From the NCBI RefSeq assembly GCF_029968015.1, contig NZ_JASCIS010000025.1, positions 1 through 64,000 on the forward strand: 64,000 nucleotides of DNA, in the 5' to 3' direction. The position numbers and the translations under genes were made by a program. Every line of letters begins with the position of its first letter. Within the stretch, counting starts at the first letter, position 1. This stretch comes from Streptomyces luteolus. Its GTDB lineage: Bacteria; Actinomycetota; Actinomycetes; Streptomycetales; Streptomycetaceae. The notes under the pieces are model-generated. The model did no database searches, was not told the DNA's origin, and saw only the letters and a program-made list of their open reading frames with translations. This document shows, one piece after another, positions 41,522 to 48,879 of the stretch.

Positions 41522-42627
41522 CGGGACGTCACCGAGCTTGACCTGGCTGCTTCTTGACGGACCGTAGGGGAATCCTCCGGGGTCAGGAAGCGCGGGAAGC
41601 GGGGTTCGACCACGGGTCGCAGGACGCGGCGGACCGGCGTGCTGGACAGCACCGCGGTCACGGCCACCCCGAACAGCGCGAGCAGCAGCAGCGCCCCGGC
41701 GCCGAGCCGTCCGACCAGCTCGTACATCCCGTACGCCTGTCCCGTCTGCACGAGCAGGCCGTGCACCAGGAACGGGAACATGGTGGCCGCGCCGAGCGCC
41801 GTGAACACGGTGCGCCGGGCGGGGACGAGAGCGAAGAACGCCACGATGAGCGCGGCCGAGACGACGAACAGGCCGAGCCGGATCGCGAGGTATTCCAGGG
41901 AGCCGGTCTGCAGCTCGGCGTTGTTGTTCCGCATGTAGAGCCAGTTGGCGTTGATGTGCGGTGCGATGGCGTACGCGAGGGCGAGTGCCGCGAGCAGCAC
42001 GAGCGGGGCCGAGCGGCGCACGGCGCGGGTGCGGAGGCGGTGGAAGTGCTCGGGGCGCAGCCGCAGCCCGAGCACGAACCAGGGCAGGAACATCAGGACG
42101 CGGGGCAGGGCAAGTTCGTATCCGATGCCGGTGAGGCCCGCGGCGAGCGAGATCAGTACGGCGAGGGCGACGGGGTGGCGCACGGCCCGCCACACGGGAG
42201 CGGTGATGCGCCACAGGAAGAGCGCGACCAGGAACCACAGGAGGTAGATGGGTTCGGTGGGCGTGAGCGCGAACGGAGCGTCGTAGATCAGGGTCTGCAG
42301 CGCCTTGTAGACGACGGTGAAGAACAGGTACGGCGCGAGGACGCGGGTGAGCAGGGCTCTGATCTGTGGGCCCGTGCCGGTGAATCCGCGCGAGAAGAGG
42401 CCGCAGAGCAGCACGAACGCCGGCATGTGGAAGAGATAGAGGACGGTGTACGCGGCCTTGACGGTCTCCATGTCCCGTACGAGGACGGCCCAGTTGTGGC
42501 CGATGACGACCAGGGCCACGAGCAGGAACTTCGCGTTGTCGAAGAAGGGGTCGCGTCCCGGCGGGGCCGGTGGTCCGGTCGGTGTGAGGCGGCGGCGCAG
42601 GGGCTGGAGCGTCGTGGAGAGGGTCAC
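41485..42627 (-). CDS. Acyltransferase-3 family membrane protein
   Basis: A 380-residue protein with about ten membrane segments in the acyltransferase-3/OafA pattern: DPFFDNAKFLLVALVVIGHN with the catalytic His, LYLFHMPAFVLLCG, and later LWFLVALFLWR. Such proteins acylate sugars, lipids or antibiotics at the membrane. GTG at 42627. The C-terminal tail is hydrophilic (about 35 residues) and overlaps the HAD gene on the other strand. The acyl acceptor is unknown. Confidence 0.83.
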   Translation of the reverse strand: MTLSTTLQPLRRRLTPTGPPAPPGRDPFFDNAKFLLVALVVIGHNWAVLVRDMETVKAAYTVLYLFHMPAFVLLCGLFSRGFTGTGPQIRALLTRVLAPYLFFTVVYKALQTLIYDAPFALTPTEPIYLLWFLVALFLWRITAPVWRAVRHPVALAVLISLAAGLTGIGYELALPRVLMFLPWFVLGLRLRPEHFHRLRTRAVRRSAPLVLLAALALAYAIAPHINANWLYMRNNNAELQTGSLEYLAIRLGLFVVSAALIVAFFALVPARRTVFTALGAATMFPFLVHGLLVQTGQAYGMYELVGRLGAGALLLLALFGVAVTAVLSSTPVRRVLRPVVEPRFPRFLTPEDSPTVRQEAARSSSVTSRQDATREVRNQS

Positions 42628-42768
42628 GGGCGGCTGCTTCCTCGCATCGTGCTTCCTTCGGTCCTTTCCCTCTGTGAACGACGGGGGTCCGGTGCGGTCG
42701 TGGCGGGCAACGGAAGAGCCGTGCCGCAGGCGGGTGCGGCACGGCTCCTCGGTGGCGAGCTGCGGCGG

Positions 42769-43200
42769 TCAGAAGGTGAAGACCTCGCCGGTGGCCGCCT
42801 CGGCCTCGCAGGAGTTGGCGAAGGTCTTCCACTGGTTCACGTGGCGGCCGTGCCAGTGGCCGTAGGCGTGCACCGTCACCGGCCTGTACTGCTTGGTGCA
42901 CATCTGGTCCGGGTTCTTGTCGAGCTTGTGGATGTTCCCGTTCACGTCCCGGAGCAGCCTGCAGGCAGTACGGGGCGTCGGGTGGGTGCCGCCGGGAGGG
43001 TTGCAGGTCAGAAGCGCGAAGGACGCCTCCGACGGCACGGTGCTGTAGCGACCGTCGTGCTTCATCAGGGTCAGCTTCGCGCCGGGCCGCATCGGCTTGG
43101 GTGCCGACTCCGAGGCGGCGGCGACGGGCTGCGCCCCGAGGGCGATCGCACAGAGCGCGGCGGCGAGGGCCACGCGGGTGCGAGAGATGCGTGCAGTCAT
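42769..43200 (-). CDS. Streptomyces subtilisin inhibitor (SSI)-like protease inhibitor
   Basis: A 143-residue secreted inhibitor. Signal peptide MTARISRTRVALAAALCAIA, cleaved near VAA-A. The mature part has the SSI pattern with four Cys for two disulfides: LLTCNPPGGTHP...TACRLL and QMCTKQYRPVTV...FANSCEA. The reactive-site loop CTKQY puts Lys at P1, which predicts inhibition of trypsin-like proteases in addition to subtilisins (SSI itself has Met). The C-terminus GEVFTF matches the family end. ATG at 43200. SSI proteins are abundant exported regulators of extracellular proteases in Streptomyces. Confidence 0.93.
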   Translation of the reverse strand: MTARISRTRVALAAALCAIALGAQPVAAASESAPKPMRPGAKLTLMKHDGRYSTVPSEASFALLTCNPPGGTHPTPRTACRLLRDVNGNIHKLDKNPDQMCTKQYRPVTVHAYGHWHGRHVNQWKTFANSCEAEAATGEVFTF

Positions 43201-43372
43201 AAGTCATACGTGTAGCTCTTCGGCCTCCGTTGTTCCGCGACCGTCACCCACCTGGCGCGTGTCGCCCGCGGGACCGCCCGACTGCGTGCGGACCGGCCGC
43301 CGGGCCCCGACGTGCGCGTACAGCACGAGTCCGGGTGCGGTGCGGCGATCGGCCGACGTGGCGGGGCGGGGC

Positions 43373-43531
43373 TCATCGGGTGCGCCACTGGTGGTCGGGC
43401 AGGAACGCCACGTCGTACGCCTGGGGCACGGAGGCGAACTCGCCGGGGGCGGGGACGACGGGTTCGCGGGGCAGGCCGAGCTCGGCGGCGGGGGCGCCGA
43501 GCGTCTCGAGGACCCGCTCGAAGGTGCCTCC
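43373..43531 (-). pseudogene. C-terminal fragment of an unknown gene (minus strand)
   Basis: The last 52 codons before a TGA at 43373 read as a coherent protein end (GGTFERVLETLGAPAAELGL ... AYDVAFLPDHQWRTR). Upstream of about 43531 the frame turns to low-complexity Arg/Pro/Ser and no start is seen. The family is not recognised. It abuts the opposite-strand fragment that follows, which suggests that a deletion removed the 5' ends of a divergent pair. Confidence 0.45.
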
Positions 43532-43532
43532 C

Positions 43533-43664
43533 GGCCCGCGCCAGCGCGTCGAGCAGGCCGGGCGCACGCTCGCCCGGCTGGAGCAGGTGCTCGCGGAGCG
43601 GATCGGGCCGGAGCACGTGGCCGCGCTGCGGGCGGCCCTGGAGGCACCGTGGGGAGATCCGCCC
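43533..43664 (+). pseudogene. C-terminal fragment of a MarR-like regulator (plus strand)
   Basis: About 43 codons end in GRTLARLEQVLAERIGPEHV and AALRAALEAPWGDPP, the pattern of MarR-family C-terminal helices. The stop codon TAG at 43670-43672 is out of frame, there is no start, and the 5' side runs straight into the minus-strand fragment. The 43665-43850 stretch has no supported gene. Confidence 0.4.
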
Positions 43665-43850
43665 CGCTGTAGCGGAGCCGGAGCGGCCGCCGCCTCGGCA
43701 GGGCTCGACGCGTCCGGTGCCGATGTGCGGCCGCAGCCGGTCGGTGACGGCCGTGAACCGCCCCGCCCCGAACGCGCGGAGCGGATCCCCTCTCGCGGAC
43801 GCCGATGGGGGCGTGCGGGCCCGGCCGTGTCACGGAACCAGCGCGCCTGC

Positions 43851-44369
43851 TCAGTCTCGGCGTCCGGCGCCGGGCGGGGGCGGCTCCGGTGGGGGCGTAC
43901 CCGGGCCCGGATAGGCGGGCGGCGGTGTGCCCGGCAGGGTCGCGCCGCGGCTTCCGCGCCAGGCGACCTCGGCGGCTTCTTGCCGTACCCGGGCGGCCTC
44001 CTCGGACTGGCCGGTCTCCACGAGGAGTTCACTCAGGCGGACGAGCGCGGCGTGCCGCTCCCCCTGGAAACGGCCGGGCTGGGCCGCGACGAGCCGCTGC
44101 CACTGCTCGACGGCGGCCCGGGCCCGGTAGGCGGCCTCAGCCTTGTGGCCCTGGGCGCTCAACTCGTCCCGGTCGCGGTCGAGTTGGCGGGCGAGGCTGC
44201 GCAGTTCGGTGCGTGCCGTCTCCTCCTCGGGCCGGGTCGCCGCGTATTCCCGCGCGGGCGGCTCCGGGGTCGCCCTGCGCCGCCTCACGAACCCCCACAC
44301 CGCGAGACCGAGCAGCATCCCGGCGACGACCCCGTACACCACCACCCCCTGCAGGCCAGACACCAACAT
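43851..44369 (-). CDS. Hypothetical membrane-anchored coiled-coil/TPR-like protein
   Basis: A 172-residue protein: one N-terminal membrane segment (VVVYGVVAGMLLGLAVWGFV) followed by RRRR and a charged, helical cytoplasmic part (residues about 45-140) resembling a coiled coil or TPR pair (RTELRSLARQLDRDRDELSA, AALVRLSELLVETGQSEEAA). The tail is Pro/Gly rich. ATG at 44369; a GTG two codons downstream is an alternative. Divergent from the APC permease. Function unknown. Confidence 0.72.
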   Translation of the reverse strand: MLVSGLQGVVVYGVVAGMLLGLAVWGFVRRRRATPEPPAREYAATRPEEETARTELRSLARQLDRDRDELSAQGHKAEAAYRARAAVEQWQRLVAAQPGRFQGERHAALVRLSELLVETGQSEEAARVRQEAAEVAWRGSRGATLPGTPPPAYPGPGTPPPEPPPPGAGRRD

Positions 44370-44502
44370 CCCCCGTACGGTGCCCCGTTACCTGGAGCGG
44401 TTACCTTCCACCGAGGGCCGCCGGTCCCCCGAACTCCGGCGGCCCCGAGAAGTATGGCCCTCGGCACAGGCCGAGTGGAACAGATTTCTAGAAGATTCTT
44501 CC

Positions 44503-44526
44503 AGTACGCAGTACGCAGTACGGGCG
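44503..44526 (+). repeat. Triplicated CAGTACG upstream of the permease
   Basis: CAGTACGCAGTACGCAGTAC is three tandem copies of CAGTACG, about 30 bases upstream of the permease start. Just before it, TTCTAGAAGATTCTT is AT-rich for this genome and could be part of the promoter. Confidence 0.5.
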
Positions 44527-44553
44527 ACGAGTGACGGGTGACGGAGTGAGGCC

Positions 44554-45843
44554 ATGCACGAGGCAGCGAGCGGAGACGGCCAACCAGGGGAACTGCGACG
44601 GCGGTTGGGGCTCTCCGACGCGGTCGTGATCGGGCTCGGCTCAATGGTCGGTGCGGGCATCTTCGCCGCGCTCGGCCCCGCGGCGCGCGCGGCGGGGTCG
44701 GCCCTGCTGCCGGGTCTCGGGGTCGCAGCACTGGTGGCGTACTGCAACGCGACGTCGTCCGCGCGGCTCGCCGCGCGCTTTCCGGCGTCGGGCGGCACCT
44801 ATGTCTACGGCCGCGCCCGGCTCGGCGAGTTCTGGGGGTTCCTCGCTGGCTGGGGCTTCGTGGTGGGCAAGACGGCGTCGTGCGCGGCGATGGCGCTCAC
44901 GGTGGGGGCGTACGTCTGGCCGGGTCGGGAGCATGCCGTCGCGGTGGCGGCCGTCCTGGTGCTGACCGCCGTGAACTACGCAGGGGTGCAGAAGTCGGTG
45001 CTCCTCACCCGACTGATCGTCACGGTCGTCCTCGCGGTCCTCGCGTCCGTCGTGATCGCCGTCGCCGTCTCGGTGGGGACGTCGTCGGGACCGGCGTGGA
45101 GCGACCGCCTCGCGCTCGGGGACGGCGCGACGCCCGGTGGGGTCCTGGAGGCGGCCGGGCTGCTGTTCTTCGCCTTCGCCGGGTACGCGCGGATCGCGAC
45201 GCTCGGCGAGGAGGTACGCGATCCGCAGCGCACCATCCCCCGGGCCGTCCCGCTCGCCCTGGGCATCGCGCTCGCGGTGTACGCGGCCGTGTCGGTCGCG
45301 GTGCTCGCCGCGCTCGGGCCGAAGGGTCTGGCGGAGGCGACCGCCCCGCTGGCGGACGCGGCGCGCGCCGCGGGGGCGGAGTGGCTGGTGCCGGTCACGC
45401 GCGCGGGTGCGGCGGTGGCCGCGCTCGGCTCACTGCTCGCGCTGATCCTGGGCGTCTCCCGTACGACGCTGGCGATGGCCCGGGACCGCAATCTGCCGCA
45501 CGGGCTCTCCGCCGTGCACCCGCGCTTCCGGGTGCCGCACCGCGCGGAACTCGCCGTCGGGGCGGTCGTCGCGGTGGCGGCGGCGACGGTGGACCTGCGG
45601 GAGGCGATCGGCTTCTCGTCGTTCACCGTCCTCGCGTACTACGCCGTCACCAACGCCTCGGCCTGGACCCTGACCCCGGCCGAGGGCCGCCCGCCCCGGA
45701 TCGTCCCGGCGGCCGGACTGGCCGGGTGCGCGCTCCTCGCCTTCGCTCTGCCGACCGCTTCGGTGGTGGCCGGGAGTGCGGTGCTCGGGGCGGGTGCGCT
45801 GTTCTACGGGGTGCGGGGTCGGACCCAACACAGAGCCGCGTGA
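44554..45843 (+). CDS. APC family amino acid permease
   Basis: A 429-residue transporter with about 12 membrane segments. The N-terminal motif VVIGLGSMVGAGIFAALGPAA is the APC substrate-binding TM1 signature (GxGxGIF), and TM6 reads LEAAGLLFFAFAGYARIATLGEE with the family GYE/R region. Substrate is probably an amino acid or amine; specificity is not readable. ATG at 44554. It has a possible own promoter with CAGTACG repeats. Confidence 0.88.
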   Translation: MHEAASGDGQPGELRRRLGLSDAVVIGLGSMVGAGIFAALGPAARAAGSALLPGLGVAALVAYCNATSSARLAARFPASGGTYVYGRARLGEFWGFLAGWGFVVGKTASCAAMALTVGAYVWPGREHAVAVAAVLVLTAVNYAGVQKSVLLTRLIVTVVLAVLASVVIAVAVSVGTSSGPAWSDRLALGDGATPGGVLEAAGLLFFAFAGYARIATLGEEVRDPQRTIPRAVPLALGIALAVYAAVSVAVLAALGPKGLAEATAPLADAARAAGAEWLVPVTRAGAAVAALGSLLALILGVSRTTLAMARDRNLPHGLSAVHPRFRVPHRAELAVGAVVAVAAATVDLREAIGFSSFTVLAYYAVTNASAWTLTPAEGRPPRIVPAAGLAGCALLAFALPTASVVAGSAVLGAGALFYGVRGRTQHRAA

Positions 45844-45889
45844 GGGCGGTTGTGGTACGTTCACCGCCGCTGTGCGTCGCTGCGGACCG

Positions 45890-45963
45890 AGGAGGTGAGA
45901 CCGATCAACGGTGTGACAGGTCGGGGCTCCCTCTCTCGCATGGCTCGGGGAGTGCCCGCGTAA
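45890..45963 (+). promoter_or_regulatory. Possible leader ORF / structured 5' UTR before the alpha/beta hydrolase
   Basis: AGGAGGTGA (45890-45898) is a perfect match to the 16S anti-Shine-Dalgarno, but no ATG follows at normal spacing. An open frame begins at GTG 45913 (or ATC 45904) and ends TAA 45961-45963, encoding 16 residues VTGRGSLSRMARGVPA. A GGCTCCC...GGGGAGTGCC stem can form over 45924-45957. The hydrolase starts 25 bases further on. Either an uORF/attenuator or the signal for an unrecognised small protein. Confidence 0.4.
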
Positions 45964-45988
45964 GGCATCCCGAAAGGCTTGCAACGCT

Positions 45989-46756
45989 ATGCGCTTCACC
46001 TCTCAGACGTCGTCGGACGGCGTGTCCGAACAGTTCTTCACCCTCGGTGGGATTCCCGGCGTGCTGTGGACACCGACGGATGCCGCCGGTACGCGTCCCC
46101 TCATCCTGATGGGCCACGGCGGCGGTCAGCACAAGAAGGCCCCCGGCATCGAGTTCCGCGCCCGCCGCTTCGTGACCGAATGCGACTTCGCGGTGGTGGC
46201 GGTCGACGTACCCGGTCATGGCGACCGGCCGAAGGACGCGGAGTACGACCGGATCGCCACCGAGAACGCGGCCCGCGTGGCGGCCGGGGAGGAACTGGCT
46301 CCGCTGATCGCCGGTTTCCAGGCGATGGTGGCGCGCCGGACGGTCCCGGAATGGCGGGCGGTCCTGGACGCGGTCCAGGAACTCGACCACGTCGGCGCCG
46401 GGCCGGTGGGCTACTGGGGAGTGTCCCTGGGCTGCGGGCTCGGCGTTCCGTTCGTCGCCGCCGAGCCCCGGGTCCGCGCGGCGGTCCTGGGCCTGGGCGG
46501 GGCTTCGGTGCCGGACCCGGAGTCGGGGTCGGGGTCGGAGTCGGGTTCGGAGTCGGCTGCTGGACGGGTCACCGTGCCCGTGGAGTTCCTGGTGCAGTGG
46601 GACGACGAGCGGGTGCCCCGGGCCGAGAGCCTGGCGCTGTTCGACGCCCTGGCCTCGGCCGAGAAGACGCTGCACGCCAATCCCGGCAAGCACGGAGAGA
46701 TCCCCGCGTTCGAGGGGGACAGCACGCTCCGCTTCTTCACCCGGCACCTGAGCTGA
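45989..46756 (+). CDS. Alpha/beta hydrolase (dienelactone hydrolase-like)
   Basis: A 255-residue alpha/beta hydrolase. The oxyanion region is LILMGHGGGQHKKAPG, the nucleophile elbow is YWGVSLGCGL (Ser in GVSLG), and the Asp and His are likely in VQWDDERVP and NPGKHGEIP. Residues about 174-191 (PDPESGSGSESGSESA) are an inserted Ser-Gly-Glu repeat between strands. ATG at 45989 follows GAAAGG by 12 bases. Substrate unknown; an ester or carbonate hydrolase. Behind a possible leader ORF. Confidence 0.85.
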   Translation: MRFTSQTSSDGVSEQFFTLGGIPGVLWTPTDAAGTRPLILMGHGGGQHKKAPGIEFRARRFVTECDFAVVAVDVPGHGDRPKDAEYDRIATENAARVAAGEELAPLIAGFQAMVARRTVPEWRAVLDAVQELDHVGAGPVGYWGVSLGCGLGVPFVAAEPRVRAAVLGLGGASVPDPESGSGSESGSESAAGRVTVPVEFLVQWDDERVPRAESLALFDALASAEKTLHANPGKHGEIPAFEGDSTLRFFTRHLS

Positions 46757-46783
46757 ACGAGGCCGCTGCTCGGCGGGGCCCCA

Positions 46784-46820
46784 CCTGGTGAGGCGGGGCC
46801 TCGCCTGGTGAGGCGGGGCC
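46784..46820. terminator. Direct-repeat/hairpin element between convergent genes
   Basis: CCTGGTGAGGCGGGGCC occurs twice (46784-46800 and 46804-46820), and the flanking CGGGGCCCC blocks can pair with each other. Probably terminates both convergent genes. Confidence 0.4.
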
Positions 46821-46827
46821 CCGCGGC

Positions 46828-47364
46828 TCACTCGTCCCTGCGCCGTACCTGCATCACCGTGAAGCCGAGGACTCCCGCCACCAGGGCGCCGCCCAGGGCG
46901 AGTTGGGTGGGGCTGATGTCGGAGAAGGCGCCGCCCTCGCCCGCCTTCACGCCTTTGTGGAGCCCGCCCGTCTCATGGCCGCCGGTGTGGCCGCCGGTGT
47001 GACCTCCCGTCCGGCCTCCCGTGTCGCCCCCTCCGGCGATCATCAGCGGCACCGTCTTCGTCTTGCGTTTGCAGGTGAACGTGACCTCGTACTCCGCACC
47101 CCGGTTGGCGTCCGGGTAGACGTGTGCGGTGGCGGAGTGGCCCTCGTTCAGTTCGACCGGGTCGAAGATCGGCGCGTCCACCTTGACCGTGGGCACCTGG
47201 CAGCCGCTGGAGCTGAGCGTCACCTGCCCGCCCGGGGCGACCGTGCTCGGTGTGACGCTCACCCGCCACGAACCGGTGCTGTCGGCCGTCGCGACGGGTG
47301 CCGCCGCCACGGTCAGCGCGCAGGCCGCCAGGATTCCCGCCGCGCCCCGTACCTCTGCTCGCAT
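46828..47364 (-). CDS. Secreted, C-terminally anchored protein with Gly-His repeat
   Basis: A 178-residue protein. Signal peptide (MRAEVRGAAGILAACALTVA, cleavage near ATA-D), a beta-sandwich with two Cys (SSSGCQVPTVK, VTFTCKRKTKT) like an immunoglobulin-type domain, a Gly-Thr-His repeat (TGGHTGGHTGGHETGG, about residues 118-133), then a C-terminal membrane segment (LALGGALVAGVLGFTVMQV) and RRRDE. Topology suggests a surface protein held by one TM helix; no LPXTG sortase motif. ATG at 47364. Function unknown. Confidence 0.78.
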   Translation of the reverse strand: MRAEVRGAAGILAACALTVAAAPVATADSTGSWRVSVTPSTVAPGGQVTLSSSGCQVPTVKVDAPIFDPVELNEGHSATAHVYPDANRGAEYEVTFTCKRKTKTVPLMIAGGGDTGGRTGGHTGGHTGGHETGGLHKGVKAGEGGAFSDISPTQLALGGALVAGVLGFTVMQVRRRDE

Positions 47365-47629
47365 CGTGTGTGCCCTCTCTTCCCGCAGGTCCGCGGGCAC
47401 CCCTGCACTGTGTCGAGGCATGCCCCTGCCTCAAGCGACGCTAGGGAGCGCGGCGGTGCGCCGCCGCCCGGCGGGGGCCGGACGAAGTACCCGAGGGGCG
47501 CCGGTCCGGGGGGCAAGCGGGTGCGGCGGGTGGCCTGCGTTCGCGCCGGACCCTGCCCTGACGATGGGCACGGCCGCAGACTGTTCCCGATGAAGCCCGC
47601 ACACCCCGGCACCTTCCGATGGAGGCCCC

Positions 47630-48859
47630 TTGTCGCCCGAGTCGCCCGAGCCGCCCGAGTCGCCCGAACCGCCCGAGCCGCCCGAGTCACCTGAGTCGCC
47701 CGAGTCGCCCGTGTCACCTGAGTCGCCCGAGCCACCCGAGCCGCCCGAACCGCCCGCGTCGCCCGTGTCACCTGAGTCGCCCGAACCGCCCGAGCCGACC
47801 GCGTCGCCCGAGCCACCCGTCTCGCCCGCGTCGCCCGAGTCACCCGTCGAGTCGCCCCTCCCCCGCGCCCTCCTGGTCATGGAGGACCGCGCGTTCGCCC
47901 TGCAGTTCGGCCCGGTCGAGCAGGCCCGGCTGCATGCTCTCGCACGTGTCGAAGAGCCCCTCTCCGTAAGCGAGTTGACTTCGCCCGAGGCCCGGCGCCG
48001 GCTGGACGGGGCCGAGGTGCTGATCACCTCGTGGGGCTGCCCGCGCCTCGACGCGGACGTGCTCGACGCCGCACCGCGCCTGCGGGCCGTCCTGCACGCG
48101 GCCGGTTCCGTGCGCGGGCATGTCACCGAGGCGGTCTTCGACCGGGGCATCCTCGTCACGACAGCCGCCGACGCCAACGCCGAGCCCGTCGTCCACTTCA
48201 CCCTGGCCGCCGTCCTGTGGGCGTTCAAGAAGGCGCCGTTCCTCGCGCAGGACGCCCGTACGTACCGAGAGGACCTGACGTACGTCGAGGGGCGCGGCGA
48301 ACTCAGCGGTGTGGGGCGGACCGTGGTCGTCGTCGGCTTCTCCCGCATCGGGAGCCGTCTCGTGCGGCTCCTTCGCGAACTCGACCTGGCGCGCGTCCTG
48401 GTCGTGGACCCGGTGGCCGACCCGGCGGCCGTACGCGCGGCGGGCGCCGAACCCGTGAGCCTCGCCGAAGCCCTGCCGCAGGCCGATGTGCTGAGCCTGC
48501 ACGCGCCCGCCCTGCCCGAGACCCGGCACCTGATCGGCGCGGCCGAACTCGCGGCCCTGCCCCCGGACGCGGTCCTGATCAACACCGCGCGCGGCAGTCT
48601 CGTCGACACCCACGCCCTGGAGAAGGCGTGTGCCGCAGGCCTGCACGCGATCCTCGACGTGACGGAGCCCGAACCGCTGCCCGCCGACTCGCCGTTGTAC
48701 GCGCTGCCGAACGTCATGCTCACCCCGCACATCGCGGGCTCCCTCGGTTCGGAGGCGCGCCGGATGAGCGGCATGGCCCTCACGGAACTGGAACGCCTCA
48801 CGAGCGGCCGGCCGCCGCTCGCCCCCCTCACCCGGGACTCACTGACCGTGCAGGCCTGA
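47630..48859 (+). CDS. D-isomer specific 2-hydroxyacid dehydrogenase with Ser/Pro/Glu repeat N-terminus
   Basis: A 409-residue NAD-dependent dehydrogenase. Residues about 1-78 are a repeat of SPE and PPE units (9-bp DNA units CCCGAGTCG or CCCGAGCCG) not part of the enzyme fold. Residues about 79-409 hold the formate/glycerate dehydrogenase fold: VVVVGFSRIGSRLVRLL (NAD), LINTARGSLVDTHAL with the catalytic Arg, and VMLTPHIAGS with the catalytic His. TTG at 47630 is well supported by GGAGG at 5 bases. It is 20 bp upstream of the DUF2264 gene and probably co-transcribed, suggesting sugar-acid breakdown. Confidence 0.87.
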   Translation: MSPESPEPPESPEPPEPPESPESPESPVSPESPEPPEPPEPPASPVSPESPEPPEPTASPEPPVSPASPESPVESPLPRALLVMEDRAFALQFGPVEQARLHALARVEEPLSVSELTSPEARRRLDGAEVLITSWGCPRLDADVLDAAPRLRAVLHAAGSVRGHVTEAVFDRGILVTTAADANAEPVVHFTLAAVLWAFKKAPFLAQDARTYREDLTYVEGRGELSGVGRTVVVVGFSRIGSRLVRLLRELDLARVLVVDPVADPAAVRAAGAEPVSLAEALPQADVLSLHAPALPETRHLIGAAELAALPPDAVLINTARGSLVDTHALEKACAAGLHAILDVTEPEPLPADSPLYALPNVMLTPHIAGSLGSEARRMSGMALTELERLTSGRPPLAPLTRDSLTVQA

Positions 48860-48879
48860 GCCGCGCGCGAGGAGTAAGT

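Noticed and set aside
43230..44534. A 434-codon plus-strand frame
   Set aside because: Only a ~43-codon stretch resembles a protein (MarR-like tail); the rest is antisense to the 43851-44369 gene.
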